Shown one piece after another: positions 32,339-41,233 of a stretch of DNA of 49,284 bases. The stretch is from UBA1546 sp049302185 (GTDB lineage: Bacteria > Nitrospirota > Thermodesulfovibrionia > Thermodesulfovibrionales > UBA1546). Made by a program: the position numbers and the translations under genes. Location of the stretch: the NCBI GenBank assembly GCA_049302185.1, contig JBAQLV010000020.1:1-49284 (forward strand). The letters run 5' to 3'. The notes under the pieces are model-generated. The model did not search any database. It had not been told where the DNA came from and saw only the letters and a program-made list of their open reading frames with translations. Position 1 is the stretch's first letter; each line of letters starts with the position of its first letter.

Positions 32339-34960
32339 GTGGTCGGCGGATTACTTAAAAAACTATTTGGCACAAAAAACGAGAGAGAAATTAAACGTCT
32401 TCTGCCGCTTGTTGAGCAGATAAACTCTTTTGAGCCTCAGATAAGCAGCCTCAGCGACAGCCAGCTAAAGGATAAGACCCCTGAATTCAAAAAACGGCTT
32501 GAACTTGGCGAAACCCTTGATGATATACTGCCCGAGGCATTTGCTGTTGTAAGGGAAGTCTCAAAAAGGACGCTTAAGATGAGGCATTTCGATGTCCAGC
32601 TCCTCGGCGGCATAACGCTTCATGAAGGCAAAATTGCAGAGATGAAAACCGGCGAAGGGAAGACGCTTGTTGCCACTCTTCCTGTTTATCTGAATGCCAT
32701 TGAAGGCAGGGGTGTGTATATCGTTACGGTCAACGACTACCTCGCAAGAAGGGATGCCAGGTGGATGGGGCCTATTTACAATTTTCTCGGCATGAGCGTG
32801 GGTGTCATTGTACACGGACTTACCGACGAACAGAGACAAGCCGCCTACAACTCTGACATAACATTCGGCACGAACAACGAGTTCGGCTTTGATTATCTCA
32901 GGGACAACATGAAATACGATATTTCACAGTATGTCCAGCGGGAACTTAACTATGCAATAGTTGACGAGGTGGACAGTATTCTTATTGACGAGGCAAGAAC
33001 CCCTCTCATAATTTCCGGGCCGTCTGAAGAATCAACTGACAAATATTACAAGATAGACAGGATTATCCCGAAACTCCAGAGAGATACTGACTATACGATT
33101 GACGAAAAGGCAAAAACTGTAATACTTACAGAAGAAGGAAGCATAAAAGTTGAAAAGCTCCTCGGCACAGGCAATCTTTATGACCCTTCAAATATAGAAT
33201 TCGTCCACCATGTGCTTCAGGGACTCAAGGCTCATACCCTTTTCAGAAAAGATGTTGATTATATCCTCAAAGACGGAGAGGTACTTATAGTTGACGAGTT
33301 CACGGGCAGATTAATGCCGGGAAGGCGCTGGAGCGACGGACTGCATCAGGCAGTAGAAGCAAAAGAAGGAGTAAAGATAGAGAGCGAAAACCAGACGCTC
33401 GCCACAATTACATTTCAAAATTATTTCAGAATGTACAACAAGCTCGCCGGCATGACAGGAACCGCTGACACGGAAGCCGAAGAATTTGGGAAAATATACA
33501 ACCTTGACGTTGTTGTAATCCCTACGAACAAGCCTATGATAAGGGAAGATTCCCCGGATTCAATATACAAGACTGAGAAAGGCAAATTTAACGCTGCGCT
33601 AAAAGAGATAGAGGAACTGCACAAGAAAGGACAGCCTGTCCTTGTCGGGACGATATCAATAGAAAAATCAGAAGTCCTTAGCCATATGCTCAAAAAGAAA
33701 GGCATACCTCATTCTGTCCTGAATGCGAAATACCATGAAAAAGAGGCAGAGATAATCGAACAGGCAGGAAGAAGCGGCGCTGTCACGATTGCAACAAATA
33801 TGGCAGGAAGAGGCACCGACATAGTCCTTGGAGGAAACCCCGAAGGGCTTGCAAAGGACTTTTTAAGGGATAAAAAAGGTCATACTGATGCTGATGAAGA
33901 CTACAAACAGGCATCGTTAAAAGCAGCCGAGATCTGCTTAAAAGACAGGGAAAAAGTAGTCAGCCTTGGAGGACTGCATATCCTCGGCACAGAAAGACAT
34001 GAAGCAAGAAGGATTGACAATCAGCTGAGGGGGCGTTCCGGCAGGCAGGGAGACCCGGGCTCTTCAAGATTCTACTTATCATTGGAAGACGACCTGATGC
34101 GGATATTCGGCTCTGACAGGATTTCAGGATTGATGAACAGGCTCGGTATGGAAGAAGACATGCCGATAGAAAACAAGCTTGTGTCAAGGGCAATAGAAAA
34201 CGCACAAAAGAGAGTTGAAGCGCATAACTTTGACATAAGGAAACATCTCCTTGAATATGATGATGTCATGAACAAGCAGAGGATAGAGATCTATTCATTC
34301 AGACGTGAGATTCTGCAGGAAGAAGGGTTAAAGGAAAGAATATATTTTATGACTGAAGATACTGTAGATGAACTTCTGGATGTATACTGTCCGGAAGAAA
34401 AACACCCTGAAGAATGGGACATAAAAGGGCTGCGTGACGCTGTATTCGGCACATTCTCTTTAACATATTCTCCAGCCTCAAAATCTTCAGAAGAGATAAG
34501 GGCATCTCTCATGTCTGCCATAAAAGAGGCTTATGAAAAGAAAGAAGCAGAAATTGGAAGCGAGATGATGAGATACATAGAAAAAACCATCATGCTTCAG
34601 GTGGTTGACACTCAATGGAAGGACCACCTCCTTGCGATGGATCACCTAAAAGAAGGCATAGGGCTCAGAGGCTATGGACAGAGAGACCCGCTTACCGAAT
34701 ATAAGAAAGAGGCTTTTGATGTCTTTGCTGAAATGACAGACAGGATATCTATTGAGGTGCTTAACAGGGTTTTCAAAATTCAGGTTAAAAAAGAGGAAGA
34801 TATAAAAGAGATTCACAGAAGACAGCAATTGATTTACAATAAGAGTGAGACAGGTGAAATGCAGCAGCCGGTTCAAAAAGGAAAAAAAACCGGAAGGAAT
34901 GACCCATGCACATGCGGCAGCGGAAAAAAATATAAGAAATGCTGTGGTGTAAATGCCTAA
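32339..34960 (+). CDS. secA: Preprotein translocase ATPase SecA
   Basis: An 873-aa SecA. Visible are the N-terminal LLKKLFGTKNEREIKRLLP, Walker A MKTGEGKT, Walker B region DEVDSILIDEARTPLIISG, TATNMAGRGTDIVLGG, QLRGRSGRQGDPG, the scaffold DVMNKQR and the C-terminal SEC-C zinc motif CTCGSGKKYKKCCG used to bind SecB or ribosomes. It drives Sec export across the inner membrane. The start is a GTG aligned with other SecA proteins, with no ribosome-binding site and a TTGAAA/TAGTAT promoter-like pair just upstream (32304-32333), so initiation may be leaderless. The last 8 bases overlap the next gene. Confidence 0.97.
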   Translation: MVGGLLKKLFGTKNEREIKRLLPLVEQINSFEPQISSLSDSQLKDKTPEFKKRLELGETLDDILPEAFAVVREVSKRTLKMRHFDVQLLGGITLHEGKIAEMKTGEGKTLVATLPVYLNAIEGRGVYIVTVNDYLARRDARWMGPIYNFLGMSVGVIVHGLTDEQRQAAYNSDITFGTNNEFGFDYLRDNMKYDISQYVQRELNYAIVDEVDSILIDEARTPLIISGPSEESTDKYYKIDRIIPKLQRDTDYTIDEKAKTVILTEEGSIKVEKLLGTGNLYDPSNIEFVHHVLQGLKAHTLFRKDVDYILKDGEVLIVDEFTGRLMPGRRWSDGLHQAVEAKEGVKIESENQTLATITFQNYFRMYNKLAGMTGTADTEAEEFGKIYNLDVVVIPTNKPMIREDSPDSIYKTEKGKFNAALKEIEELHKKGQPVLVGTISIEKSEVLSHMLKKKGIPHSVLNAKYHEKEAEIIEQAGRSGAVTIATNMAGRGTDIVLGGNPEGLAKDFLRDKKGHTDADEDYKQASLKAAEICLKDREKVVSLGGLHILGTERHEARRIDNQLRGRSGRQGDPGSSRFYLSLEDDLMRIFGSDRISGLMNRLGMEEDMPIENKLVSRAIENAQKRVEAHNFDIRKHLLEYDDVMNKQRIEIYSFRREILQEEGLKERIYFMTEDTVDELLDVYCPEEKHPEEWDIKGLRDAVFGTFSLTYSPASKSSEEIRASLMSAIKEAYEKKEAEIGSEMMRYIEKTIMLQVVDTQWKDHLLAMDHLKEGIGLRGYGQRDPLTEYKKEAFDVFAEMTDRISIEVLNRVFKIQVKKEEDIKEIHRRQQLIYNKSETGEMQQPVQKGKKTGRNDPCTCGSGKKYKKCCGVNA

Positions 34961-36338
34961 TGTTTTTTTAATAGGCCCCGGCCTTAACAAAATGAATTTT
35001 GAGGATATACTGTCTCGCAACAGGTTTGAGGTCTCGAAATTCAGCTCTATTGAAACTGTCCTCTCACGGTTTAGCGAAAAAGCAGACATCCTGATAATTG
35101 AGAAGGAACAATACAAAAATAAATCATTTAAAAAATTCCTGAAGGCATCCGCCGAAATACCAAAGCTTATAGTATCGCCTGATTATTCTTTCCGCGGCTT
35201 TGCCGTATGGTTGAAGGAATCATTAACCCGCCCTGTCTACAACCCTTCAGAAAAGGAGCTGCTGTATTTTATCAGACTAATCCTGAAAGAAAAAAACACA
35301 AGGGAGGAAAATAAGACACTCAGGCAGGAACTTGATACTGCCAATAAGGAGATTGAATTTTTTGAAGATGTCGGAAAAACCCTTACATCCTCTCTTGAGC
35401 TTAATGAAATACTGGTTGCTGTGATGAGAAAGACAAAGGAAATTATAGGAGCAGAGGCATGGTCTGTGCTTGTCGTTGACGAAACAACCGGAGACCTTGT
35501 CTTTGAAAGGGCAGACACTAAAAAGGTGGAAAAATACAGGCTGAAACCAGGTGAGGGCATCGCAGGCTGGGTTGCTCAGGAGGGAATTCCGGTAATCGTG
35601 CCTGACGTTTCGCTTGACAAAAGATTCTGTTCAAGAATGGACAAACAGACGCACTTCAAAACAAGATCGTTGATGTGCGTGCCTATAAAAAGCCAGGGGC
35701 GTGTCATTGGAGTGCTCGAGGTTGTAAATAAAGTAACAGGAGAACCCTTCACAAAAGAAGACCTAACCCTGCTTATGAGACTTGTTGATCAGGCAGCGCT
35801 TACTATAGAGCGCACAACGCTATACCAGAAAATGGCAGAGCTTGTAGTAACAGACGACCTCACAAAACTATTCAATACGAGATACCTGAACAGGACCATT
35901 GAAACAGAGATACAGCGCTCAACCAGATATAAGACATCCATATCATTGATATTCATAGACATTGACCATTTTAAAAACATAAACGACCAGTACGGACACC
36001 TTATAGGAAGCAAACTCCTTGTTGAAATGGGACAGATGATTATTAAAGGTCTTCGCAGCATTGATATAGTTGCAAGATATGGCGGAGATGAATTTGTAGT
36101 CGTGCTTCCACAGACGCCTCCTCAAGCAGCAGTACAGATAGCCGAAAGAATAAGAAAATCAGTTGAGCACAACACATTCCTTAGAAAAGAAGGTTATGCT
36201 CTTAAGATGACTGCAAGCTTTGGTGTTGCATCTTATCCTGAAAGCGCAAAGACCAAAGAAGACCTTATTCGCCTTGCAGATGAAGCAATGTACAGAGTAA
36301 AAAATACTACCAGAAACGGAGTTTATGCTATAGTATAG
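34953..36338 (+). CDS. Diguanylate cyclase with pseudo-receiver and GAF domains
   Basis: A 461-aa protein. Residues about 1-110 look like a receiver fold (ADILIIEKEQYKN, PKLIVSPDYSF), but glutamate stands where the phospho-acceptor aspartate would be expected. A coiled coil (about 112-140) leads to a GAF domain (about 145-290, GEGIAGWVAQEG, GVLEVVNK), and then a GGDEF domain with DDLTKLFNTRY, FIDIDHFKNIND and an intact RYGGDEFVVVLP. It should make cyclic di-GMP; no RxxD inhibitory site is obvious. It overlaps secA by 8 bases and probably shares its transcript, an unusual partnership. Confidence 0.92.
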   Translation: MPNVFLIGPGLNKMNFEDILSRNRFEVSKFSSIETVLSRFSEKADILIIEKEQYKNKSFKKFLKASAEIPKLIVSPDYSFRGFAVWLKESLTRPVYNPSEKELLYFIRLILKEKNTREENKTLRQELDTANKEIEFFEDVGKTLTSSLELNEILVAVMRKTKEIIGAEAWSVLVVDETTGDLVFERADTKKVEKYRLKPGEGIAGWVAQEGIPVIVPDVSLDKRFCSRMDKQTHFKTRSLMCVPIKSQGRVIGVLEVVNKVTGEPFTKEDLTLLMRLVDQAALTIERTTLYQKMAELVVTDDLTKLFNTRYLNRTIETEIQRSTRYKTSISLIFIDIDHFKNINDQYGHLIGSKLLVEMGQMIIKGLRSIDIVARYGGDEFVVVLPQTPPQAAVQIAERIRKSVEHNTFLRKEGYALKMTASFGVASYPESAKTKEDLIRLADEAMYRVKNTTRNGVYAIV

Positions 36339-36385
36339 CCGCCGCCTTATGAGGAAACTATCAAAGCAGAGGAAACAGCATAAAT

Positions 36386-37909
36386 TCACAGCCTCTCCAG
36401 TGTCCTTATCAATGCCTCTGCTTTTTTTAGACTTTCATAATATTCCTTTTCAGGGTCAGAGTCTGCAACAATGCCTGCGCCTGCCTGAACATACGCAAAT
36501 CCATCCTTGATAACAAACGTCCTGATTATAATATTCAGGTCCATACTGCCTGAGAACCCTATATAACCAAAAGAGCCTGTGTACGGGCCTCTTGAGACAG
36601 GTTCAAGCTCATCAATTATCTCCATGCATCGAACTTTAGGAACGCCTGTTATCGTCCCTCCGGGGAATGCCGCTTTTATCGCATCAAAGCAATTTTCCCC
36701 TGAAGCGAGATTGCCCTTTACATTGGAAACAATATGTATTACGTGGGAATAGTCCTCTGTTATCATAAGCTCATCCACATGAACACTTCCGTAATCAGAA
36801 ACCCTTCCGATATCATTTCTTTCAAGGTCAATGAGCATTATGTGTTCCGCCCTCTCCTTCTCATTCAGAAGAAGCTCGGCGCGCATGAGTTCGTCTTCTT
36901 TCATATCCCTGCCTCTCGGCCTCGTGCCGGCTATCGGCCTTGTCTCAATAACACCGCCTTTGACCTTCAACAACCTCTCAGGGGAAGAACTGACAATCTG
37001 ATAATCGCCGAAATCAATATATCCTGCAAACGGAGACGGATTGATTGAACGGAGTATCTTATAAAGACTCCATGGTTTAATATCCCCGATATCGGCTGAT
37101 ACCCTGAGCGAAATGTTTGCCTGAAAAATATCTCCGGCAGCGATATACTCTTTTGCTCTCTTTACTATTTCCATGTACTGTTTTTTGGATAAACCATGCT
37201 TTAGTGAGGAGATACTACCCCTCCTATCCTCCCCTTGGCAAGGGGAGGAAAAGGGTGGGGTCACTTCCGTACTTCTGCACTTCTGCACTTCTGAACTTAT
37301 TTTTTCTATCTCCTGCTCCGCTTCATCATATTTTTCAGCCCAGTCAACATCCACATCTCCATAACCCAATTCCGTATCCCGAGCGCCGGGACATACAACA
37401 ATCCATGCTTTCTTATCCAGATGATCAAATGCGATCAGCTTATCAATCATAAGAAAATGCGCATCCGGAATCTGAAGGTCATCTCTTGCGGCCTTCGGCA
37501 GTTTCTCAAAATACTGAACAAAGTCATAACTCAGCAATCCAACCGCTCCTCCCTGAAAAGGAGGAAGTGATTTCAGGGGAGCCTGCCTGTACGCATCAAC
37601 AAGCGATTTAAGTCTGGCAAGCGGAGGGACAGAAGAAACGGCTTTTTTACCCTTAGCAGTGATTTCAACAGCGCCATCCTTTACCTTGAATGTTAAGTAT
37701 GGATCAAAACCTATGAAAGAATAGCGGGCAATATTTTCAGGTCCTTTTACGCTCTCAAGGAGAAAACTGTTTGCGCCTGAAAATACCGGATACAAAATAT
37801 CAGGCGGGATATAGGGGATTTCAGCGGCAAGGGGCGGAATCCCATTGACTTCAACTTTTTTCAGGAAATCCACTTTGCTTACAGAAAAATTAGTATTGGA
37901 GTTTAACAC
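36386..37909 (-). CDS. trpE: Anthranilate / aminodeoxychorismate synthase component I
   Basis: A 507-aa chorismate-binding enzyme. The N-terminal TrpE domain has SFLLESVKG, ARYSFIGFDP; the catalytic domain has AKEYIAAGDIFQANIS, SSSPERLLKV, ETRPIAGTRPRG, LLLNEKERAEHIMLIDLERNDIGRV, FPGGTITGVPK and YTGSFGYIGFSG. PIAGT rather than PIKGT favours anthranilate synthase (E. coli PabB carries a lysine there), but many PabB proteins also have alanine, so the pab role is possible; no glutaminase partner is adjacent. Two repeats are inserted in frame in the interdomain linker (37215-37296, TPPFSSPCQGEDRRGS and VQKCRSTEV). It lies 12 bases after pyrF. Confidence 0.88.
   Translation of the reverse strand: MLNSNTNFSVSKVDFLKKVEVNGIPPLAAEIPYIPPDILYPVFSGANSFLLESVKGPENIARYSFIGFDPYLTFKVKDGAVEITAKGKKAVSSVPPLARLKSLVDAYRQAPLKSLPPFQGGAVGLLSYDFVQYFEKLPKAARDDLQIPDAHFLMIDKLIAFDHLDKKAWIVVCPGARDTELGYGDVDVDWAEKYDEAEQEIEKISSEVQKCRSTEVTPPFSSPCQGEDRRGSISSLKHGLSKKQYMEIVKRAKEYIAAGDIFQANISLRVSADIGDIKPWSLYKILRSINPSPFAGYIDFGDYQIVSSSPERLLKVKGGVIETRPIAGTRPRGRDMKEDELMRAELLLNEKERAEHIMLIDLERNDIGRVSDYGSVHVDELMITEDYSHVIHIVSNVKGNLASGENCFDAIKAAFPGGTITGVPKVRCMEIIDELEPVSRGPYTGSFGYIGFSGSMDLNIIIRTFVIKDGFAYVQAGAGIVADSDPEKEYYESLKKAEALIRTLERL
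37215..37296 (-). repeat. GC-rich palindrome plus tandem repeat in trpE linker
   Basis: A C/G palindrome around ccttggcaagg (37215-37260) and tandem acttctgc units (37269-37296), both translated. They lie between the two TrpE domains, where an insertion is tolerable. Confidence 0.7.
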
Positions 37910-37921
37910 CTGACAACTCTG

Positions 37922-38641
37922 CTAAACAGTGAGCATCTCCAGCGATATTAACTCTACTGCCTTGAGAGGATCGCTGTGATTTAACACTGACCTTCCCATG
38001 ACTATATAGTCAGCGCCTTCTTTCAACGCCTGCTTCGGCGTCATTGTCCTGTGCTGGTCATCAGGAGGATGCCATGACGGCCTTATACCCGGCGTAACAA
38101 TAATAAATCCCTTGCCGCAGTGATTTTTTATCTTTGACACCTCATGCCCTGATGCGACAACACCGTCCATGCCTGCCTTTAGCGCAAGTGCAGAAAGATG
38201 CCTGACATGTGTGTTCAGGCTGTGCTGAATCCCGATCTCTGCCTTCAGGACATCCTGAGACATGCTTGTCAGGACAGTAACGCCAAGAATTTTGGGTTTT
38301 GGCAGATTCTCTTTAAGACAGAGTTCAACCACAGAGTCCCTGCACATCTTCATCATCTCAAGCCCGCCTGATGCATGCACGTTAAACATATATACGCCAA
38401 GCCTCGCGGCAGCAACCGCTGCCTTTGCCGCTGTATTGGGGATATCATGCAATTTGAGATCAAGGAAAACCTTTTTCTTCCTTTTATGTATTTCCTGCAC
38501 TATCTTGGGCCCTGCTGATGTAAAAAGTTCAAGCCCGACCTTGTATATCTCTATCTGATCTCCAAATTTATCAACGAGTTCAAGAGCATATTCGGAATCA
38601 GGGACATCAAGCGCTATTATTAATTTTTCTCTCCAGGGCAT
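37922..38641 (-). CDS. pyrF: Orotidine-5'-phosphate decarboxylase
   Basis: A 239-aa TIM-barrel enzyme for the last step of UMP synthesis. LIIALDVPD, the catalytic LDLKLHDIPNT (Asp-Lys-Asp tetrad), GVTVLTSM, VASGHE, TPGIRPSW and GADYIVMGRSVLN are present. It sits between dcd and trpE on the minus strand with gaps of 10 and 12 bases, so the three are likely one transcript. Confidence 0.97.
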   Translation of the reverse strand: MPWREKLIIALDVPDSEYALELVDKFGDQIEIYKVGLELFTSAGPKIVQEIHKRKKKVFLDLKLHDIPNTAAKAAVAAARLGVYMFNVHASGGLEMMKMCRDSVVELCLKENLPKPKILGVTVLTSMSQDVLKAEIGIQHSLNTHVRHLSALALKAGMDGVVASGHEVSKIKNHCGKGFIIVTPGIRPSWHPPDDQHRTMTPKQALKEGADYIVMGRSVLNHSDPLKAVELISLEMLTV

Positions 38642-38651
38642 TGTCTGATCC

Positions 38652-39203
38652 TCACGTTTTTGAAAGAGTTATCCCCTTCTGTGCCTGATACTTCCCTGCT
38701 TTATCAGCATAAGAAGTCTCGCACATCTCTGATGCTCCAAGAAATATAAGCTGGGCAAGCCCCTCATTTGAATATAGCTTTGCGGGGACAGGCGCCGTGT
38801 TTGATATTGAGATGGTTATGTATCCTTCCCACTCAGGCTCCAGCGGCGTTACATTCACAATAATTCCTGAGCGTGCATATGTTGATTTTCCAAGACATAT
38901 AACGAGCACGTCTTTCGGAATCTTGAAATATTCCAGAGAGCGTCCGAGGACATACGAATTCGGAGGGATTATACAGACATCGCCCTTGAAATCAACAAAA
39001 TGCGTCTTGTCGAAATTCTTAGGGTCGATTACAGCATTAAATTCCTTAGCGTCAAAAACCTTAAACTCATCGAATAATCTCATGTCATAGCCGTAGGAAC
39101 TCACGCCGTAAGAGATAACCCCTTTTCTCACCTGATTCCTGTCAAAAGGAGCTATCATCCCCTTCTCAGCCATTTCTATTATCCATCTGTCGTTTTTAAC
39201 CAT
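38652..39203 (-). CDS. dcd: dCTP deaminase
   Basis: A 183-aa trimeric dUTPase-fold enzyme. It has GVISYGVSSYGYDMRL, the KSTYARSGI segment and the catalytic glutamate in PLEPEWEGYITISISNTAP. It deaminates dCTP to dUTP for dTMP synthesis. The C-terminus YQAQKGITLSKT is the usual one. The dcd-pyrF pairing links two pyrimidine-nucleotide steps. Degenerate short repeats of tgacagtgaatagtg type (about 39210-39285) lie just upstream. Confidence 0.96.
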   Translation of the reverse strand: MVKNDRWIIEMAEKGMIAPFDRNQVRKGVISYGVSSYGYDMRLFDEFKVFDAKEFNAVIDPKNFDKTHFVDFKGDVCIIPPNSYVLGRSLEYFKIPKDVLVICLGKSTYARSGIIVNVTPLEPEWEGYITISISNTAPVPAKLYSNEGLAQLIFLGASEMCETSYADKAGKYQAQKGITLSKT

Positions 39204-39385
39204 TGTTACAACCAGTGATTAGTGACAGTGAATAGTGTCAGTTGAAAAATTACTGACACTTACATTAAACACTGACACTGAATAAGCTGTCTGAGATTAA
39301 CATATCCCCTTTCTCTTTTCAATACACCATTATTTTACCCCCTTAAGACCTATCTCTCTTCCTGAACAAGTTTCATAATTATGAC

Positions 39386-39420
39386 TTGACAAGTCTTATG
39401 AATATGACTATATTAGTCAT
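39386..39420 (+). promoter_or_regulatory. Promoter and paired palindromic operators of phd-PIN module
   Basis: TTGACA (39386-39391), 17-base spacer, TATATT (39409-39414). The -35 sits in the palindrome gacttgacaagtc (39383-39395) and the -10 in atgactatattagtcat (39404-39420). This is the layout expected for autorepression by the antitoxin-toxin complex. Confidence 0.7.
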
Positions 39421-39445
39421 ATAAATTCAGATACGGAGGTAATCA

Positions 39446-39742
39446 ATGAAAACTGCGGCAGTTTCCAGATTAAAGGCGTCTCTGAGCGAATACCTGTTAA
39501 AAGTGAAGTCAGGCGAAGAGGTAATTGTCACAGACAGGGGAAAACCGGTTGCTAAAATCATTCCCATCAAAAGAGGCGAAGCAGGCGAAATGCCGCCGCA
39601 TCTCTTAACTCTTGAAAAGGCAGGTTTAGCGCGTATCGGCAGAAAAACGCTGCCTGCAAATTTCTGGAATATACCGCGGCCAAGGGACAAAAAAGGACAG
39701 GCTCTTTCAAACCTCATAAAAGAGCGTGAGGCCGGCAGATGA
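39446..39742 (+). CDS. Phd/YefM-family antitoxin
   Basis: A 98-aa antitoxin with the Phd fold signature AAVSRLKASLSEYLLKVKSGEEVIVTDRGKPVAKIIPI in the N-terminal DNA-binding half and an extended C-terminus (PANFWNIPRPRDKKGQALSNLI) that should bind the toxin. An acggagg site lies just upstream. Its stop overlaps the PIN gene start (ATGA at 39739-39742). The operator palindromes upstream fit autoregulation. Confidence 0.92.
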   Translation: MKTAAVSRLKASLSEYLLKVKSGEEVIVTDRGKPVAKIIPIKRGEAGEMPPHLLTLEKAGLARIGRKTLPANFWNIPRPRDKKGQALSNLIKEREAGR

Positions 39743-40173
39743 AATTTTGGGACGCCTCTGCAATAATTCCTTTATGCATAGATGAACCCCAAACAAAGAT
39801 TCTTCAGGATATCGCCAAAAAAGATAATGCCATTGCAGTATGGTGGGGAAGCCTTATTGAATGCTATTCAGCATTTGCCCGTCTGCGGCGCGACGGTGCG
39901 CTTAAGTTTGAAGAAGAAGATCAGCTTAGAGAAATACTTGCCTCTCTGTCAGACACATGGACAGAGATAGAGCCAAGCGAGGACATAAGGGATATAACAG
40001 GCAGGCTGCTCTTAAACCACCCCTTGAGGGCTGCCGATTCATTGCAGCTTGCCGCTGCTATTGTCTGGGCAGACAAAAAACCGAGGGGACATCATTTCGT
40101 ATGTCTTGATTTCAGATTGAGAGAAGCTGTGAGAAAAGAAGGGTTTTCAGTGCTGCCGGCAAAGGTCAGATGA
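39739..40173 (+). CDS. vapC: PIN-domain ribonuclease toxin (VapC-like)
   Basis: A 144-aa PIN protein with acidic residues D5 (WDASAI), E41 (LIECYSA), D100 (RAADSLQLA) and D124 (CLDFRLREA), the full metal-binding set. It partners with the overlapping Phd-type antitoxin. Several PIN toxins of this type cleave tRNA or rRNA; the target here is unknown. Confidence 0.92.
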   Translation: MKFWDASAIIPLCIDEPQTKILQDIAKKDNAIAVWWGSLIECYSAFARLRRDGALKFEEEDQLREILASLSDTWTEIEPSEDIRDITGRLLLNHPLRAADSLQLAAAIVWADKKPRGHHFVCLDFRLREAVRKEGFSVLPAKVR

Positions 40174-40534
40174 AGAAAATAGGCGCTGACCCGATTTAAA
40201 CGACTAAATGTCAATAGGCAAGCCTGATCCCGATCGTCTTTCTCCCCATGAACGCCCCACACTGAGGGTTGTTTTACAGGGATTACAAGGGATGTTAGAA
40301 AGAGTTTTACTACTGTCTGTCGGAGGGCAGAGCTACACGATTTCCATTTTCACGATACCAGACATACCTTTTAGAGTCAGCTTGTGAGCTCATATGTTGA
40401 TTTTGCAAAGGTAAAATCCCCTTACAATGACATTGAGGTTGCCCACCTTGCACCGAGTCACAAAGTAAAAGCTGTGGAAGTGTCGGATAATAAGATTAAT
40501 CACGATATCGAGCTTCTTGCCTAAAAGGATATTT
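40174..40534 (+). other. Decayed stretch with two short overlapping frames
   Basis: A 59-codon frame (40208-40387, beginning MSIGKPDPDRLSPHER) is followed by a 46-codon frame from GTG 40384 to 40524 (VDFAKVKSPYNDIEVAHLAPSHKVK). They overlap by 4 bases in different frames and could be one small gene broken by a frameshift, or chance. I recognise neither. Nothing else is seen. Confidence 0.3.
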
Positions 40535-40804
40535 ATGATATTGAGTAATGAAATTATAGACAGCTACATATGCTGTAAATACAAGGCATTTCTGATAATA
40601 AATGGAAATCGTGGAAATAAATCTGATTATGATCTGGTTGAAAATAGGCTATGCAAAATTTACAGGGACAATTTTTTTGAGCATATTAAAAAGTCCTACC
40701 ATGAAGGTCAAATATTAACTTCAATCCAGAACACCAAAGCCCAAAGTGGTGCAATTATTTATGGAACTGATGATATAATATTATGGGAACAGGAAAAGAA
40801 ATGA
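40535..40804 (+). pseudogene. N-terminal fragment of a RecB-like (TM0106-type) nuclease
   Basis: 89 codons from an ATG with an aaagg site. The opening MILSNEIIDSYICCKYKAFLIINGNRGNKSDYD resembles the N-terminus of the TM0106 family of RecB/Cas4-like nucleases, where a cysteine next to the YKA segment helps bind an Fe-S cluster. The catalytic part (about 400 further residues) is missing, so the gene is truncated. Its last bases overlap the start of the YgiT-type gene, so the fragment may now act only as a leader for it. Confidence 0.5.
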
Positions 40805-41028
40805 TTTGTGACAATTGCGGGAAACAAGGTGCGCGTATCCGCAGGATTGCAAAAACCTATGGTAAAGGCAAGGACATCTTTGTCATAGAAAATGTCCCTG
40901 TTGTAACCTGTCCGCACTGCGGAGAAAGTTATCTTGAGGCAGAGACACTGCATGAAATCGAGCGCATAAAACTTCACAAGAGGAACCTTACGGTCAAGCG
41001 CTCAGTTCCAGTAGCAGTTTTCGCTTAA
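40801..41028 (+). CDS. YgiT/MqsA-type zinc-finger protein
   Basis: A 75-aa protein with two CxxC pairs: ICDNCGKQGA and VTCPHCGESYLEAET, the zinc ribbon of YgiT-type antitoxins. The C-terminal helix-turn-helix found in full MqsA is absent, as in the short YgiT family that usually follows a DUF4258 toxin. No such toxin is upstream; its place is taken by the RecB-like fragment. Start at ATG 40801 with an aggaaaag site. Confidence 0.8.
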   Translation: MICDNCGKQGARIRRIAKTYGKGKDIFVIENVPVVTCPHCGESYLEAETLHEIERIKLHKRNLTVKRSVPVAVFA

Positions 41029-41233
41029 AGAAAAAGGCACGTACCCAACTCCACATAACAAACAGGCTTTGCGACGCTCCAATATCCATATCCGACGTTG
41101 GGGTCGCTCCGTGTGTCTGTTTTATCATTAAGATTGACCTTTTATAATTCATATCTCCCCCCTCCCTTTATATCGCCAAACATTTGAAAAATTGTATAGT
41201 AGCCTTGGAGGTGAGAGGGGCTAATGCCTCAAA

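Noticed and set aside
39210..39285. Operator for dcd in the tgacagtgaatagtg repeats
   Set aside because: Irregular, degenerate tandem units of the same style as repeats inside genes; no promoter spacing to support an operator.
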